Shown in pieces: positions 20,892-32,924 of a DNA stretch of 64,000 nucleotides; the stretch's first letter is position 1; each line of letters begins with the position of its first letter. The notes under the pieces are model-generated. The model had not been told where the DNA came from. It saw nothing but the letters and a program-made list of their open reading frames with translations, and searched no databases. Source of the stretch: Halictus rubicundus (lineage: Eukaryota; Arthropoda; Insecta; Hymenoptera; Halictidae); contig NW_027488624.1 in NCBI RefSeq assembly GCF_050948215.1, forward strand, positions 248,001-312,000. Reading direction: 5' to 3'. The position numbers were made by a program, and so were the translations under genes.

Positions 20892-21905
20892 TTACTGGTG
20901 GGCCCAAACTATAGAACGCGTTAAATAATGTCGCATATTTGTTCCAGTTACAGCTAAAGCATACTTTTTTGTTTCCGCGTACATACGTAGCTCTATGTAA
21001 CATGCAGCCACGGTTTTAATCAGTTTATTTGAATGACTAACGAATTCTTCGGCGCTTAACATTTCTAAATTGTGTTGTTCTAATTCATGAAAAATGTGAG
21101 TATCTTCTGTTATTTTTTCGAAAGCTTTAGCGGCTAAAACAGCAGGGAAATTATGCTCTACGGGAGGTTTCCCGGAATTTATGTTGCATTCTCTTCGAAA
21201 AAGGGATTCTGTAGTCATACAAATTTTTACAACACTCGGCGGTGGTATAATTAAAAAATTACGCGTAATTGCTTTAATATATGCCGTGGGATCTTGTTTA
21301 TGTACAGAAATGTTGCTTTTATCTATTTCCTCACACGCAAGTAAACATTCAATGCAACTAATTTTTGTGTGTTTTTTTAAAGATAAAATAACCCAGCCAG
21401 CCATATACCCAATTACTTGCTGGGAAAATTCACTTAGATTTGGAGACTGTGCCCATGTGAAATTTAAAAATTCGGTCATTTCGGGGAAGTAATCAGTATG
21501 TTGTACATGTTCACTGAGCCCGTACTTTTCTCGTATTTTCAAATTATGTACCTGGTCATAAACATTTACACCGTACCTATCTATTATTGCACGTATTTTT
21601 TTCGATTCGCTTGATACATTTAATATTTTAGTATTGTCTAATGCCCTCACGTTTCCTGTATTAATTGAAATGTCATGCCGCACAAGCAGTCGCTTGTACG
21701 CGGAAACAAACTGCGAAGCTGTTGGATTTGGGCACCACCCACTTCTGCCTCTAACAGCGCAAAAAGAGAGTTCCAAATGATCTTGGCTCGTCTTATAAGA
21801 TAATAAATATTTCATTTGCGATTCATTTGGTTTGATAAACATGTCGTATATATTAAAAATAGATAAAACTGCGGTAAAAAGGCCAATGAATCCCGCTTTT
21901 CGCCT
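20892..21905 (-). pseudogene. P-element/THAP9-like transposase, C-terminal fragment
   Basis: A minus-strand open frame of ~335 relevant residues carries the P-superfamily C-terminal signature: KAGFIGLFTAVLSIFNIY, then YKTSQDHLELSFCAVRGRSG and NPTASQFVSAYKRLL. These correspond to the SQDHLE(L)FF..RxRGG..NPT block of P and THAP9 proteins. The carboxyl part has IGYMAGWVILSLKK followed by CIECLL. The THAP finger, the GTP-binding region and most catalytic residues are absent, because the 5' side switches at ~21905 to GC-rich unrelated sequence. It differs clearly from the P copies at 5371 and 52859, so it is a separate family. Confidence 0.85.
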
Positions 21906-21909
21906 GTAG

Positions 21910-23400
21910 AGGAATATGGAAGTTCCATTTCCCGTAGGCTTGCGCCCCTCGGGGGAGAGATTCCGGCCCGTTTGCACGGTGCCGGCTCGGATGCGGGAAC
22001 GAGGGTGTCTGGCGGGAACGGTGGTTTCGGTAGGAACGGGGTGCGGTCGGGTTGGAGGTACAGCGGAGGTCTTATCTGGCTGTAGCGGTGCTCGGCGGAG
22101 ATATGCTCTCGGACTCGCATCGGATGCCGTGCCTCAACTCCCCCGTTTGGCTGTTTCCGTGGCCTATTTATTCCTCCCACCGCCCACTTCCACTCGCGAG
22201 CAGCCGTATCGTCGCGGTGGCCACCTCGCGGCCGTGACGGGAGGCTGTGCTCGGCCGTGGTCTCGCGGCGCGCTCGCTGGGAGTGGGGCGGTGGATGGCG
22301 CGGTGTTAGGCGGGGAAGTCGCGGGCCTTAGATATACCCGTTACAAGTTCAATAAATATAAAAAAAGGAGCTCACAGGACACGCCAAACCACGCTATAAA
22401 ACAAACTGCTCCCTAACTGCAATAAAACAAAGCATGATCAGATTCACATACAGCTACTAAGCTGGCCATAATAGTTTCCTTACAATTTATCATACTTTTA
22501 TTTATACTTAATGTATCTTATGTCTTCATCCACTTTTTGCACTTGCTGCTGCACTCCTCTGCACCTCACTATTCTAAAACAAACTTTAAAAAATGTTATA
22601 ATTAATGTACAAAGTAAAATTCGAAAAACAAGCTCAAAAATAAGTTCACTAAGTGTCCCTCAATTTTGAATAATTATTTTTAAAATTGATTTGACACTGA
22701 GCAAAGTATTTTTTCAATATTTCCCGAGCTTATTAATCGAATTTTCTATAATATAAAGAAGTTATATATAATATAAAAGAGGCTTGGAAAATCTGGTTTT
22801 GAAGATTGTTGAAGATCAGCAACGGTCCGCGTGGTCCACAGGCAACAACAATCAAACAATTGACACAAATTGACAACAGTTGACAACTCAATTCGAGATG
22901 ATTCCAGACCATCCGTTCCAACACATTCATACAGCAGTGTTTTTGCCGGCAATAGTAGCGTCCAATAGCAGCAAAGATTCGAACATCAGTCTTGTCCAAT
23001 CACGTTTAATCACGTGATGTGCCGTGAACGTGGTGCCATCTAAGCTGATTCCCTCGCAAGTGTAGAGCATCGCGATGGTAAAGAGGAGTACGGGGGGTGG
23101 GGGGATGTAGTACACCGGTGTATAACTGGCGGCGTTTGCATGTAAAGCCGCTTCAATTCGTTTCACGGTATCTCGAATCCATAGTATATATATATCACTG
23201 GCTGGGACCCACTTTGAGACTCGCAGTTTAACACGGGGGCTGGCAGTCTTTATATATATCTCGTCGATGCCGTAACACTGTATATTTAACAAAATGTAAA
23301 GATGGCCGATCGAGCATTCAAAACTCGATCGGCGGTTGGCAGTCGAGAGAGCTAGATTGTGTTCCCTCTCGGCTTCCATCGCTCGAGGTCGGACATGCCA
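21910..23400. other. GC-rich then AT-rich stretch without a supported gene
   Basis: 21910-22330 is GC-rich with overlapping frames on both strands and ends in an AATAAATATAAAAAAAG stretch resembling a polyadenylated or LTR end. 22400-23350 is AT-rich. No domain or consistent splice structure was recognised. Confidence 0.4.
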
Positions 23401-24200
23401 ACCTCGTCGAGACTAACACTGTAACGAGTCCGTTTCCCGGCGGATCTCGTACAACGGTTCCTCGCGGCCGGATTTGGCTCGCCGTGCCAAGGTTCGCGGC
23501 GGAATAACGCGAGGGTTACGGCGGGATACGGGCGGTCGGGCACGGGAGATTAATGGCACGAGTTTCTCAAGTGTTCGTCACTGTCCCGGCGTTCGCGTCT
23601 CGGTTTTCGGCGGTCGCGACTCGGGTTCCGGTCCTCGATCTCTCAGCGTTCGGGTCGGCACCTCCAGGCGGTCTTGCACGCGGCGGCGTGTACGGGTTTT
23701 CGCGTATCGCGAAGACACGGCGAAACTGCTCGACAATTCCTCGCAAAATACTCGCGCGGCTCGTATCGGTTTTCTCGGTCTCCGGTGTTCGCGTCGAACG
23801 GTTCGGTTGGCGGATCGGTGCGGTCGGTATCGGCGGTTAGCTATCCACAAGAACGGTCTAATCGCGGCGGAGTCGGGAATCCAAAGAGGCCGTTTTCCGG
23901 CTCGTCTCTCTCGTCTTGCTAGGCGAGGGGTCCGGTGCGGTGCGGTTCGCGGGCGGTTTTTCCGGTGGCGTCGCGCATCCGGCGGGACGGTATCGCATCA
24001 TGGCGGGTTCCGGTTCCCGCCAAGATCGGTTCGGCGGTGCGGGGGTCGCGGGGGTGCGCTCGCGGGTACCGACGGATCTCGGTATCCGTCGGTCGTGTTC
24101 GGGGCGGTTCACGTTCGGGGCGCGTACGGCTAGGAACAGGCCTGGCGCAGCCAGGTCTGTTACACCACTAGACGCGAGTTTAGGGAATTTGCGCTAGTGG
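23400..24200. other. Very GC-rich segment, arginine-rich frames considered spurious
   Basis: Long frames exist on both strands (to 219 codons on plus), but they are Arg/Gly-rich products of CGG/GCG-rich DNA, overlap each other and have no motif. The texture matches the long LTRs at 37709 and 48411, so LTR or untranslated retroelement DNA is the likely identity. Confidence 0.45.
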
Positions 24201-24279
24201 CGCCAATATCCTTACAGTATTTTTCGAGCGACATATTCTCCCGTAAGGCTGGTAGTCTTTTTAAATATCTCGTCGGTGC

Positions 24280-24570
24280 CTATGTAGTGATGGTGTAATC
24301 GTGGGTCGTCTGTTTTCTAGCTTCATACTGACGTTGTTGGCAATATGCGTCTGCAACTTTGAGTCAACTTGCCTGGTCTGTCGCTAGCTCATCGAAATCA
24401 GTGCCCTTATCCACCGTTGCAGTTCTGGACAACGTATTCGCGACCACATCGTAGCGTCCGGATATATGTTGAATGTTGGTGGCGAATTGGCTAATGAAAT
24501 CTAATTGTCCAATTTGTCTCGGAGTGTGTTTATCGGGTTTATTTTCAATGTGTCTATCACTAACATAGAT
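24280..24570 (-). pseudogene. Ty3/Gypsy pol fragment (RNase H tail), best-preserved copy
   Basis: The 70-codon minus frame 24364-24576 reads ENKPDKHTPRQIGQLDFISQ, FATNIQHISGRYDVVANTL, then TVDKGTDFDELATDQ. The order matches the end of a Gypsy RNase H domain and the start of the linker to integrase. It serves as the reference for the decayed copies at 3967, 7037, 7560 and 8470. Confidence 0.7.
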
Positions 24571-25243
24571 GTACAAGACACATATTTTAAATTTTCATTG
24601 CGGATTTAACTGGCACTTACCAACGGCAACAACGTGCTGGCAGCGGCTATATGGTAGGAATCTCGGCTCAGACGGCTGTCTCTCGGCATTCCGTCACTAT
24701 CTTTCACGCAGTAGTTACACGGGCTATTCCCAACTACGGCCAAGACAAGAATACCTCATTTCGCGGCGGCTCGTCTATCGCTTTCTTCATCTAGCCTCCC
24801 ATGTAGTATTGACCACTCCCCGTGAGGGGAGTTCCGTACCTCGGGGTATTCCCCCATACCGGAAAAGTCGACCAGATGCCTGGCCTAAACTTCCCAACTC
24901 CATCACTACAAAGGGTGGGTCCGTAGGTGTTGTGGACGGGACTCGGAAAAACCCCTCGTTCACCACTTAAGGATCATCACAAGGGTAGACCGTCCCATAC
25001 GGGAAGTAACTCGCTTAGCCGCTACCGAATCAGCTTGCGCCGACTCATGAGCGTTACCAGCGGGGGCCACGAGGAGGCGGAGTTACAAGCTTAGCGCTCG
25101 GTCTCTAGCAGGTTGCGGCGACGGTGTGGTAGCCGTACTTGCCTATTAAACCCTACGATCTCGAATACCTGGGTATTACCTGCGATGGATCGTCAGGGTT
25201 GATTTTGCCTATAAGGCTATTTCTTTCTCTTATTTATGTCTTG
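24570..25243. other. LINE-associated non-coding segment
   Basis: No open frame with a domain. It lies directly 3' of the LINE ORF1 (minus orientation). The CCCGTGAGGGGAG / CTCGGGGTATTCCCCC text looks like untranslated LINE sequence, which would mean that ORF2 (endonuclease and reverse transcriptase) has been deleted. This identity is inferred from position. Confidence 0.35.
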
Positions 25244-26100
25244 TTACTCGTTGCCAAAGTCCGTCCTACTGAGGCACAGTTCTATGGCGTGTTTGTACGC
25301 CGGACAACTCTTATCCTTTAGCCCATGGTTGGCTGGCTTTCCTACTCTCCTGCAATTTATGCAGGTAGGTTTCTCTTGTTTTGTTGGGCATACATTATAT
25401 GTATGCCCGTCTTTCCCACAATGCCCGCACGTGTCAGTTCGTGCCTTACAATGCTTTGAGACGTGCCCAAATGACTGGCATTTGTAGCATCGACTCGCAG
25501 CTATAAAATCTTTCACTCCATGTGCGTTGAATCCGATGAAAACCCGGTTCCTGCTTAGCAGGATTTTCCGGGTTTCCGGAGACACCTCGGCCACCCAGTT
25601 GGTGACTTCACAGTTTTTCTTTCCAGTTTTGAAGAGGAGTTTAAACTCCTCTTCTAATTTTTCCTCTGAGTCCAGCTCGAGGATTTGCTTATTTATTGCT
25701 TGTAGGAGATCCGCCTCTGGTATCACGGAGGGGACTCCGAATATTATAATCTTTGGTTTCCTCTTAGGGAGGGAAGTGCTTTGTTGCTAAGGACTTGCTC
25801 AAGGTCCTTAGCCGTATCTGTCTCTATTAGGATTCCGGAACTGCCAATCTTTCTCACGTTCCGGATCCTTATTCTGTGCTCTGTCGGATTTATGCAATCC
25901 GATAGGACTTTCTTCGTTTCCTCACTGCTTTTTATCTTACTGCCCTTCGCAGGGTAGATAGCCGCTGTTGGTTTCGTGTCCTTAATGGTAGTCTTTTTGG
26001 CTACTTGTCTCGTGACTTTATTGGTTTTAATTATATCCGAGTAGAGCTGCGCTTTGGAGGCCGGGACCTCGCTGCCGCTGCTCCTCTCAGACATAAGGCA
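25244..26100 (-). pseudogene. Non-LTR retrotransposon ORF1 (R1/I-like, CCHC), frameshifted
   Basis: Two minus frames (25744-26307 and 25244-25726) make up one ORF1. The N-terminal part includes SSEETKKVLSDCINP, RIRIRNVRKIGSSGILIETD and DLEQVLSNKALPSL. The C-terminal part has three knuckles: CYKCQSFGHVSKHC, CGHCGKDGHTYNVC and CINC..H..C. This arrangement is typical of R1/I-clade insect LINE nucleic-acid-binding proteins. One frameshift separates the parts near 25760. The start is best placed at the Met of MSERSSGSEVPA (~26092); upstream residues of the longer frame are low-complexity. Confidence 0.8.
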
Positions 26101-26454
26101 TAAGGTTTCTCCCGTTCTGCAACATACCACCGGATGTATCCGGTGGGTCGTCGCGGCAGAGGGGAGTCTTCCGGGTGAGAGCCGCGGTCGTCGGAAGCGA
26201 CGACTCACGCAGGAGCTCTCTGAGAGCCGCGGTCTTCCCGATGCGACAACTCCGCAAGAACTCTCTTTACGAGAGCCGCGGTTGTCGCGCAGCGAAGACT
26301 GACGCATGAGCTCTCTTTACCAGAGCCCCATTAGTCACCCAGATGGTGTCCAGGTCCTACCACGTGGAGGAGGGGTTGGTGCGACAGGGTTTTACCATGA
26401 TATAAGTCCCTGACGCTTATAAGACCCTCATCTGGCCTCCCACTTTGGATATAT

Positions 26455-27113
26455 TCGCCAAAAATCGGCAACGGTACGGGCCTCCCTTCCGTTCACCGAC
26501 CGACGGCCTCACCCCCTTCGCGATTCTATCCTGATCGCGATTCACGGCGACCGAGGTCACGTCTTAAATTCGACTCGAAGTCCGGTCGATTCGCAAAAAC
26601 GCTAACCGAGCCAACGCGAAGATCACAATAGTACGGAAAAACCTGGTCGGCACTTACCACTCGGCAGCGTGGTCTCTCAGCGGCTTTAGTTGTCTCGATG
26701 TTCGGCAGCCGGCTTCTTAATCGTTCCGGCAGCACTAATTTCTCAAAATTACTTTATTGCTGAAGCGATCGTTAAAGGACTAGCCCGGACTACTTTCGGC
26801 GATACAGTGACCTACTCCGCGAAGACTCGCCAACGCGGAAGCGAGGCGTCCCCCACTGTCCTAGTTTTCCCTGCTCCCGCGCGACGCTCGGACCCATCGC
26901 TAGCTCTCGCGCGGCAGGGCCGCGCCCGGCGGTCCGGGGCCCTCGGCTACGGATTTATCGGCTAACGCTTTCCGGATGACATGCGTTGATTGGCCGATTC
27001 CCACGGCGGAAGACATCGAGCTATTCCCTCGACGGGTCCTTGCAGCTTTCCGGGACGAGGCGGCGACGAGGTTGAGATGGTGTGCTCCTCAGACCCGTAA
27101 TTCCTCGGCGGCG
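26455..27113. repeat. Long LTR, left part, interrupted by Transib 2
   Basis: Aligns with 49110-49711 of the LTR at 48411-52854: shared CAAAAATCGGCAACG-type start, GCGGAAGCGAGGCGTCCCCC, then GCGCGACGCTCGGACC and GGTCCGGGGCCCTCGG. It breaks at 27113 where CACAGTG begins and resumes at 30913. Its own 5' end is missing, replaced by LINE sequence. Confidence 0.7.
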
Positions 27114-27509
27114 CACAGTGGGACGAAACAGGCGATTCCCTTGACATGGCTTTTTCATCCAGTTATTCCTTAATAAAAATTAAAATGTGGGTCATACTCT
27201 ATGTATTTTTTCGTGCTGAATCGAATGGTGAAGTCCGTTAGATGATAGGAATGATGCGAAAGAAGCTACAGCGCATTCATAGAACAATAATCTTGGATTT
27301 TTTATTTTCACATAAACAATTTAATGGTTACTTAAATATGTACTGAGGAATGAATAGAATTTAGTTTTTGTTTAATTTTTTAATTTTGTTTAATGTTTTG
27401 TAGGTGTAAATAAAATCTCTACTTAGCAACTGAAAAACTTCAGAAATGATATAAGTAAAATGAGGTACCTTTAGTTAACTTTCATCTTATTATTGCATGT
27501 CGGTTTCTT

Positions 27510-29402
27510 CTAGCAATTCGGGTTCTCCAATGTATAATCTTGTTCTTCTACCTCATCAAATCTTAGCGAAGCGTCCAAAAAATCTGAAATTATGTCATCT
27601 TCTTCGGGGACATCATCAGCAACAAGAAGCAACGTTTGGGTTTCTGGGAATAACTTCTTTGTCATAGAATTTTGAAAAAAACCGCGTGGCCTCAGTGTAG
27701 AAATCCTGGGATCAGAGCTGACGAGAAGATTATTCAGGATATCCTCATTTGTTGATTTTCGCGACATTTTTCTGGCTCTAAACTCTCTGCAGTGGCGAAA
27801 TACTTTATTAAGAGCCTCTTGAGACTCTTCCGAAAATTTTCCGATTGGAAGAATAAAACTTTCGAGTATTTTCTCCCCATGGATCAGCACTTTATGTACA
27901 GTTGTTGGCATGTGATACCACCCGTAGTGTTCGACGTAAATCACTGCGGTTTCTCGGGAAAATAATCCAAATTTTTGAGGGCAAACCGGTTTACGTGAAG
28001 AAATCGCTTGTAAAATTACTGCAAATCTTCTAATTATCTCTTCATTAAGTCCAGTGATGTTTACTGTAGTTTTGGGATCGTCAAAAAACATTCGTGCCAT
28101 GTTACCATCGTTATAAGTTCCAGCACCTTGCTTTACTCGATCAACGTGAAGACCCAGCTTATCTTTAAACTCCTTTTGTATTTTTATTTTTCTTTCTTGC
28201 TGTTGCTCCTTGTACAAATCTGTGTTTGCTGACCACTTTTTGAAATCAAGGTTATAAGAAATATGCAGTAGGCACTCGAAAAATCGAATTTTGGCATGCA
28301 GAGGAGAAATGCCAAACCTGTAGTGTTCAGCGTTAGGAGTTCTTGCGTCGATTTGTTTTAAATCGTTCATCATTGATGGTGTTGCACCACACACATAGCA
28401 ACGCATGGATGAACTTGTGTCAGTCAACACATTTATTGTTTTTCCATCAATCATTGTCATATAAAGTTCGTGTTCTATTTTAACTTGATTAATCTGTGTA
28501 GGGACTAGCGACGCAATTTCTGATTTCATTCGTTCATGTTCTAGTTGGATTGTTTCTGGAGTTTCTTTACAAAACACGAATTTTACAGGTCTGCAAAAGT
28601 GAATCGATGAGGGTCTCAGGTTTTCCCAAACAATGCGTGAATCGTCTGTGTCGATTAACCTGATTGGAACTAGTGTAGTCAAATAGAACGCTGAGTCATC
28701 CGCAGTTGTGCCACTGTTCGAAGAATAACTTTGTTTGTAAACACTATGGCTAGTTGACCCGTCACATCCCCATTTTGAAATAAGCTTTAGGCATTTCCCG
28801 TTTGTTAGGCTCTTATCCATGGGGGTGATAGATACAATTCTCGAGGCTGTATGGTTCAGAAGAGATTGAAGAGGTATCTTTGCTCCCAACTCAGTTACCT
28901 CACGTTCTTCTGGATAACATTCCTTCTTGGCTTTGTTGAGCTGGTAATATGAGGGAAATAATGTTGATCCTGCTTTCAAAGTAGCATCTCTCAAAATGAA
29001 GTACTTTGACTTGGACAGGTTGAGAGATGTATTTAGGGCAAGTGTATTTTCACTTGAGAACGAAATGTCAGATTTCTTACCATCCTCGCACATTTTTATT
29101 AATTCCTCCGAATCGTCTGAACAGTCAAGCACTTTTTTAACAATTTTTGCCTTAAGACAATGACCTTCTTGCTTCAAATTCATTGTCGCGGCAAAAAGTA
29201 ATTCCTCCCCTGAATAGCTTGCCCTCAACTCTTCAGTCCTGCGCATTTTTTGCCTCTCAGAGAGTTCACCGAAGGGCTTGAGCGAATTGTTGTTATCAAC
29301 AGAGGGCTGAAGAAATCCCTCGGGATACTGAAAGACTCTGTTGAGCCAATGTTCATTTCTTGAAAGAAAAAATGCTTTCTTATGACTACATTGCACCCAC
29401 AT
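27510..29402 (-). CDS. RAG1-like (Transib) transposase of element 2, main frame (630 aa)
   Basis: This is a homologue of the element-1 transposase with the same landmarks: D214 in ISKWGCDGSTSHSVYKQ, D319 in MTMIDGK, C335/C338 in CYVC, H503/H508 in VHKVLIHG and E529 in SEESQEALNK. The second-Asp-to-Glu distance is 210 residues, identical to element 1. A conserved YNDGNMARMFF block is present. The frame opens at a Met only by chance: alignment with element 1 shows that the N-terminus continues upstream (29390-29580) in another frame across a T10 run at 29402-29411. The C-tail is acidic. With a one-base homopolymer correction the protein would be about 690 residues, close to full length. Confidence 0.88.
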   Translation of the reverse strand: MWVQCSHKKAFFLSRNEHWLNRVFQYPEGFLQPSVDNNNSLKPFGELSERQKMRRTEELRASYSGEELLFAATMNLKQEGHCLKAKIVKKVLDCSDDSEELIKMCEDGKKSDISFSSENTLALNTSLNLSKSKYFILRDATLKAGSTLFPSYYQLNKAKKECYPEEREVTELGAKIPLQSLLNHTASRIVSITPMDKSLTNGKCLKLISKWGCDGSTSHSVYKQSYSSNSGTTADDSAFYLTTLVPIRLIDTDDSRIVWENLRPSSIHFCRPVKFVFCKETPETIQLEHERMKSEIASLVPTQINQVKIEHELYMTMIDGKTINVLTDTSSSMRCYVCGATPSMMNDLKQIDARTPNAEHYRFGISPLHAKIRFFECLLHISYNLDFKKWSANTDLYKEQQQERKIKIQKEFKDKLGLHVDRVKQGAGTYNDGNMARMFFDDPKTTVNITGLNEEIIRRFAVILQAISSRKPVCPQKFGLFSRETAVIYVEHYGWYHMPTTVHKVLIHGEKILESFILPIGKFSEESQEALNKVFRHCREFRARKMSRKSTNEDILNNLLVSSDPRISTLRPRGFFQNSMTKKLFPETQTLLLVADDVPEEDDIISDFLDASLRFDEVEEQDYTLENPNC

Positions 29403-29580
29403 TTTTTTTTAAATGTGCACAAAATATTTTTAGTTTATTTTCTAGGAGTATTATGTTACGCCTAGAAACATTCGCAGGAACGGTGATGGTGCGTAAAATT
29501 TCCTCTTTTAAAATTACACAATTGTGTGAATCACCAGGATGTTCCAATAAATTATATAAATCACGGTTTGTCGCGAACAT
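29390..29580 (-). pseudogene. N-terminal part of element-2 transposase, one frame off
   Basis: The minus frame from MFATNRDLYN to CAHLKKNVG supplies ~60 residues that precede the main frame. Its end lies at the A10 (plus T10) run near 29402-29411. Element 1 has an uninterrupted equivalent region ending KLKWQSTNRTQEHFFHK. The frameshift could be a real mutation or a homopolymer error. Confidence 0.65.
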
Positions 29581-30912
29581 GGTGGTGAGCCAGGACCGAG
29601 AATTGTTCAATGTAAAAGCGATAAGTGAAACGCGTGCCGCGGTACGTGTAGCTACTGATGATTTTTGGATGATTTTCGAGACAAATGAATTCGGATAGAA
29701 ATGTTTTTGTTTCCCTACACTGTGACATTGTTGGTAGAAGAAGGCCACTCTGTGTTTTGTTTTCTAATAGTTTTGTTTTCTGCTTCCACTTAAAACATAG
29801 CACTTATTCAATACACACGCCTTTGATCGCAGCATTCCGTTCGTTTTATAGTGGATGTCCAGCTCCGTCGATTGGTGTATTAAAAAATATCTCATTGCAT
29901 TTAAAAAAATGAAGTTGACCTTCATATCTCCTTGACGTCTCCATCTATAAAATTACTGTCATATCTAAAAAATGAATGACATCAGATTACGAGTGCCTCG
30001 ATATCAATTAAGTTTGGTCTGAAGAATTTTCTTCTATCTTTAAAAGTAAGCTACTTATTCAGGTGACCTGTTTATAGTGCCCACCCTGTATATTGTTTCG
30101 TTGTCTTCCTTAGTTATATTATTTCGTTATCTTTGTTGTTAAGTATCTACACAGAACACTACAATTGTATGTAAAACTTGTAACAAGTCATAGAAATATG
30201 GAATAAATACCCTCCTTTTATAATTTACAATCTTTATTCGTTCATATGCATGCAATGAAAATCCATAATTCCAACATTTTCCAAAACTATTCGCTGCACA
30301 CGGATACGGAAAGCTGAGAACTGATACTGATCGAAAAGAGCAGAATTAAGAAATGCATACATAGTCAACAAATACTGCGTTTTGCTGGACTTTGACTCTA
30401 GACACCACTTCTTCAAACATGATTTCCGGGAAGAATCGGACGAAGTCGGGTATGATTTTTGCGTATTTCTCTCACTGAATACCAACTGTAAACACTTATA
30501 AAGTCTATTTTTCGGAACAAATCGGAACTTTTTTGTAACACGACAAAATGTACGCAAAATGCCCACAACGTTACTAAACGTCAAGTGTTAGACAGTAATA
30601 CAGCCATTTTTTATTTCATTCATATTTTTCTCAGCTCAAATACACCTCATAAGTAGGAAAAAATTATACAACAACATTGCCAAAAGATGGAAACTATTAG
30701 GAACAATTCATTAGAAAGATACGGTTTCATGAAAATTCAAGTCTTGAGCTGTCGATTTCAGATACATATGCCGGAAATATAGCGTTATCACTGACATGTC
30801 CTGGAATGTCCCCACGTTTTACTTATTCCAAAAGCCTAGGAAACGATCCTATGAGCTCTCTTACTGGGAACAAGAAGTTTGATTTTTTCGTCCATGTCGG
30901 AGATTTTACATG

Positions 30913-31249
30913 CGGCGCCTCCGGGTTGACAAGCCCGGGCTCGGTGTCCTCTTCGATGTCTTCCTGTAGGGTGTCCCCCGTAGTCGTCCCCTGAACGTTT
31001 CTCTTAGAATTTTCCGCGCTCCTGGGAGAAGGGAAAAGAATCCGGGCCCCCTGGGGCCCGGCCACGGACCTGCAACTTTTCGTCGCGCCAAGTGGCGCGG
31101 CGTTTAAACCGCGTTAAACTCCAACCTGGGATCTCGGATGCGCCCAGGGAGATCGATCACAACAGCCGTTATCGCGGTGGCGCTGCCAAAGGGCGGCCCG
31201 GTCTTTCGATCTAAGATCCGCGGGACGTGGACAACTTTGCCACGTCACA
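30913..31249. repeat. Long LTR, right part, after Transib 2
   Basis: Continues the LTR from 27113. It aligns with 52507-52854, sharing GTCGCGCCAAGTGGCGCGGC, CAGGGAG and GCTGCCAAAGGGCG, and the LTR-type end TTTGCCACGTCACA at 31249. Confidence 0.7.
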
Positions 31250-31676
31250 CCACAAACCTTCCATCTGCATTGACCAACTTTCATAGTTGTCTTTTGTAAG
31301 CGGTTTAATATTGAACGTGGACGACGTCATCTTAGAACCTCTTCAAGCCTATTCACTGATCACTCTTCCGCGCTTTTTGAAATTATTTTCTTTCGATACA
31401 GGATTTATCGTCCTGGGCTCATAACCTGTTGAGAGTTTTGGTCGATAAGCCGACCGATCTATCGACGCGTTTCAAGACTCGTACAAATCGTAACTGCCGA
31501 ACGCCTCAGCTGTACGAAATTTCATAGCTAACGTCCGGACACCAACACACACACTCACAAGTACATCCATCAACAGAGAAACCCAAAGATCATACCGGTA
31601 GGAGACGACCTCACACACACACAAACGCAAACTTTGTCCTGTTCAAACTGCGTTGAAACTTCTGTCCCTATAATGG

Positions 31677-32924
31677 TGTTACGTCCCGAGTGGGACGTAT
31701 TATGATTTTTAGGGGATAGGACGCAGTTTCGAACCTACCTGCATACACTGGCTACGGTTCGGGAAATGGAGGATCGTTTAAATAAATTTGTACCCTTATT
31801 TCGAAACTAACAAAATTATTGATTTATTCAAAGTGAGGTTCTGAATCAGAGATTGCAAATTTGATTTTACAAATAGGGATTATATAGCGCGTATACTAGA
31901 GTGCTTACTAGTACTTCGTTTATGACAATAATAACAATAATATTAGTATTACCGAGTCTGTGGGAGTCGCTTCGGATTTGTTCGCAAAAATAGTACTCGC
32001 TGGGAGTCGCTTCGGATGATTCGCAATAGTAGTAGTAGTCGCTGGGAGTCGCTTCGTATTCACTCGCCAAGTACAGGAGTCGTTGGGCACTGCAAGCACT
32101 TCGCGGAACTTTAAACTAAAAACCGAACTGGGCTACTATTGTTTATATCTGGGAGAACTGAATGAACTTTGACAAAACGTAACTCACTGGATGAAACTTT
32201 TATGACGGAATGAACTGAGTTTGAGGAGTTGGTTCCCCCTTTTTGTAAGATGGACAGTCCTTTGTTTTTCAAAGATGCTGGCTCAGGAGTCTCTACCTTG
32301 CATCTTTTTACCTTCTTGATGTCTTCTGGCTAGTGTGTCGACACTCCTACTGAGGCGTCCGAAAGTGTCGTCAGTCCGCCTGTCGGACTTCGCGGGGTCG
32401 TAAATCGTAAATATTCGGGTCTTGACGGAGTTACGGGGTAGCTACGTCTAGTTGAAATGAAATTCGACGTTTTGGAACAACACTTCAATATATTTTAACT
32501 TAACATTTACAAGTCAGTTGGCGAGGTATGACGCGTACAACGAGTTTTCTAGACGCGATCGATTTGTGTTTTCTTCGAGGTATCTTAGCTTTCTGTGGTT
32601 CGGTGTCGTGTCGTCTATAAAGTCAACTCGGGCTCTCCTTCTATTGGTTAATGGGTGGTGCATTTGGTCGTCGGAGTGGGGATGCGATTTGGTGGAATTG
32701 TGTTTAGATGATCTGAATGGATTAGGTGTGAGAGATATGGGAAAGATGGTCTGGAAAATTAAATGTTTGTGTATTGCCCCTTCAATGAGCTCGTTCACGG
32801 AGGTCTCCAAGTGGTGTCCGATGACACTCCAAATCTTGGGACCGTCGCTTCGCCTAAAGTGTTTTGGCTATCGCAGCCGACCGTGTTTATTATAACTCAC
32901 GTTCGGTCTGTGTGGGACCGAACA
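31677..32924. repeat. LTR-like sequence (copy B), possible 3' LTR of the BEL element
   Basis: Begins TGTTACGTCCCGAGTGGGAC and matches copy A (3087-3660) over about 600 bp. If it is one LTR, its right edge is GGGACCGAACA at 32924. There, read on the minus strand, a purine tract AGGCGGGCGGCA precedes TGTTCGG, as a polypurine tract precedes a 3' LTR. No second copy of the 32300-32924 part was found, so the right half is inferred. Confidence 0.45.

Larger units (their letters stand above)
27114..30912 (-). mobile_element. Second Transib (RAG1-like) transposon, element 2
   Basis: The left end CACAGTGGGACGAAAC starts at 27114 after CGGCG (27109-27113). The surrounding LTR resumes at a second CGGCG (30913-30917), as judged by comparison with the uninterrupted LTR segment near 52508. 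That gives a 3,799-bp insertion with a 5-bp target duplicate. The right end is not a mirror of the left: it ends TTTTACATG, and only a GACATGG/ACGAAA-like stretch is shared. The right terminus is therefore diverged or damaged. The gene inside is a Transib transposase related to element 1 but clearly a different family. Confidence 0.75.

Noticed and set aside
23474..24133. 219-codon plus-strand ORF
   Set aside because: Arg/Gly-rich product of CGG-rich sequence with equally open overlapping frames; no domain or splice context.
29715..29721. CACTGTG as the right end of Transib 2
   Set aside because: It lies beside the N-terminal coding part, the flank (ACATT) does not match CGGCG, and the host LTR resumes only at 30913.
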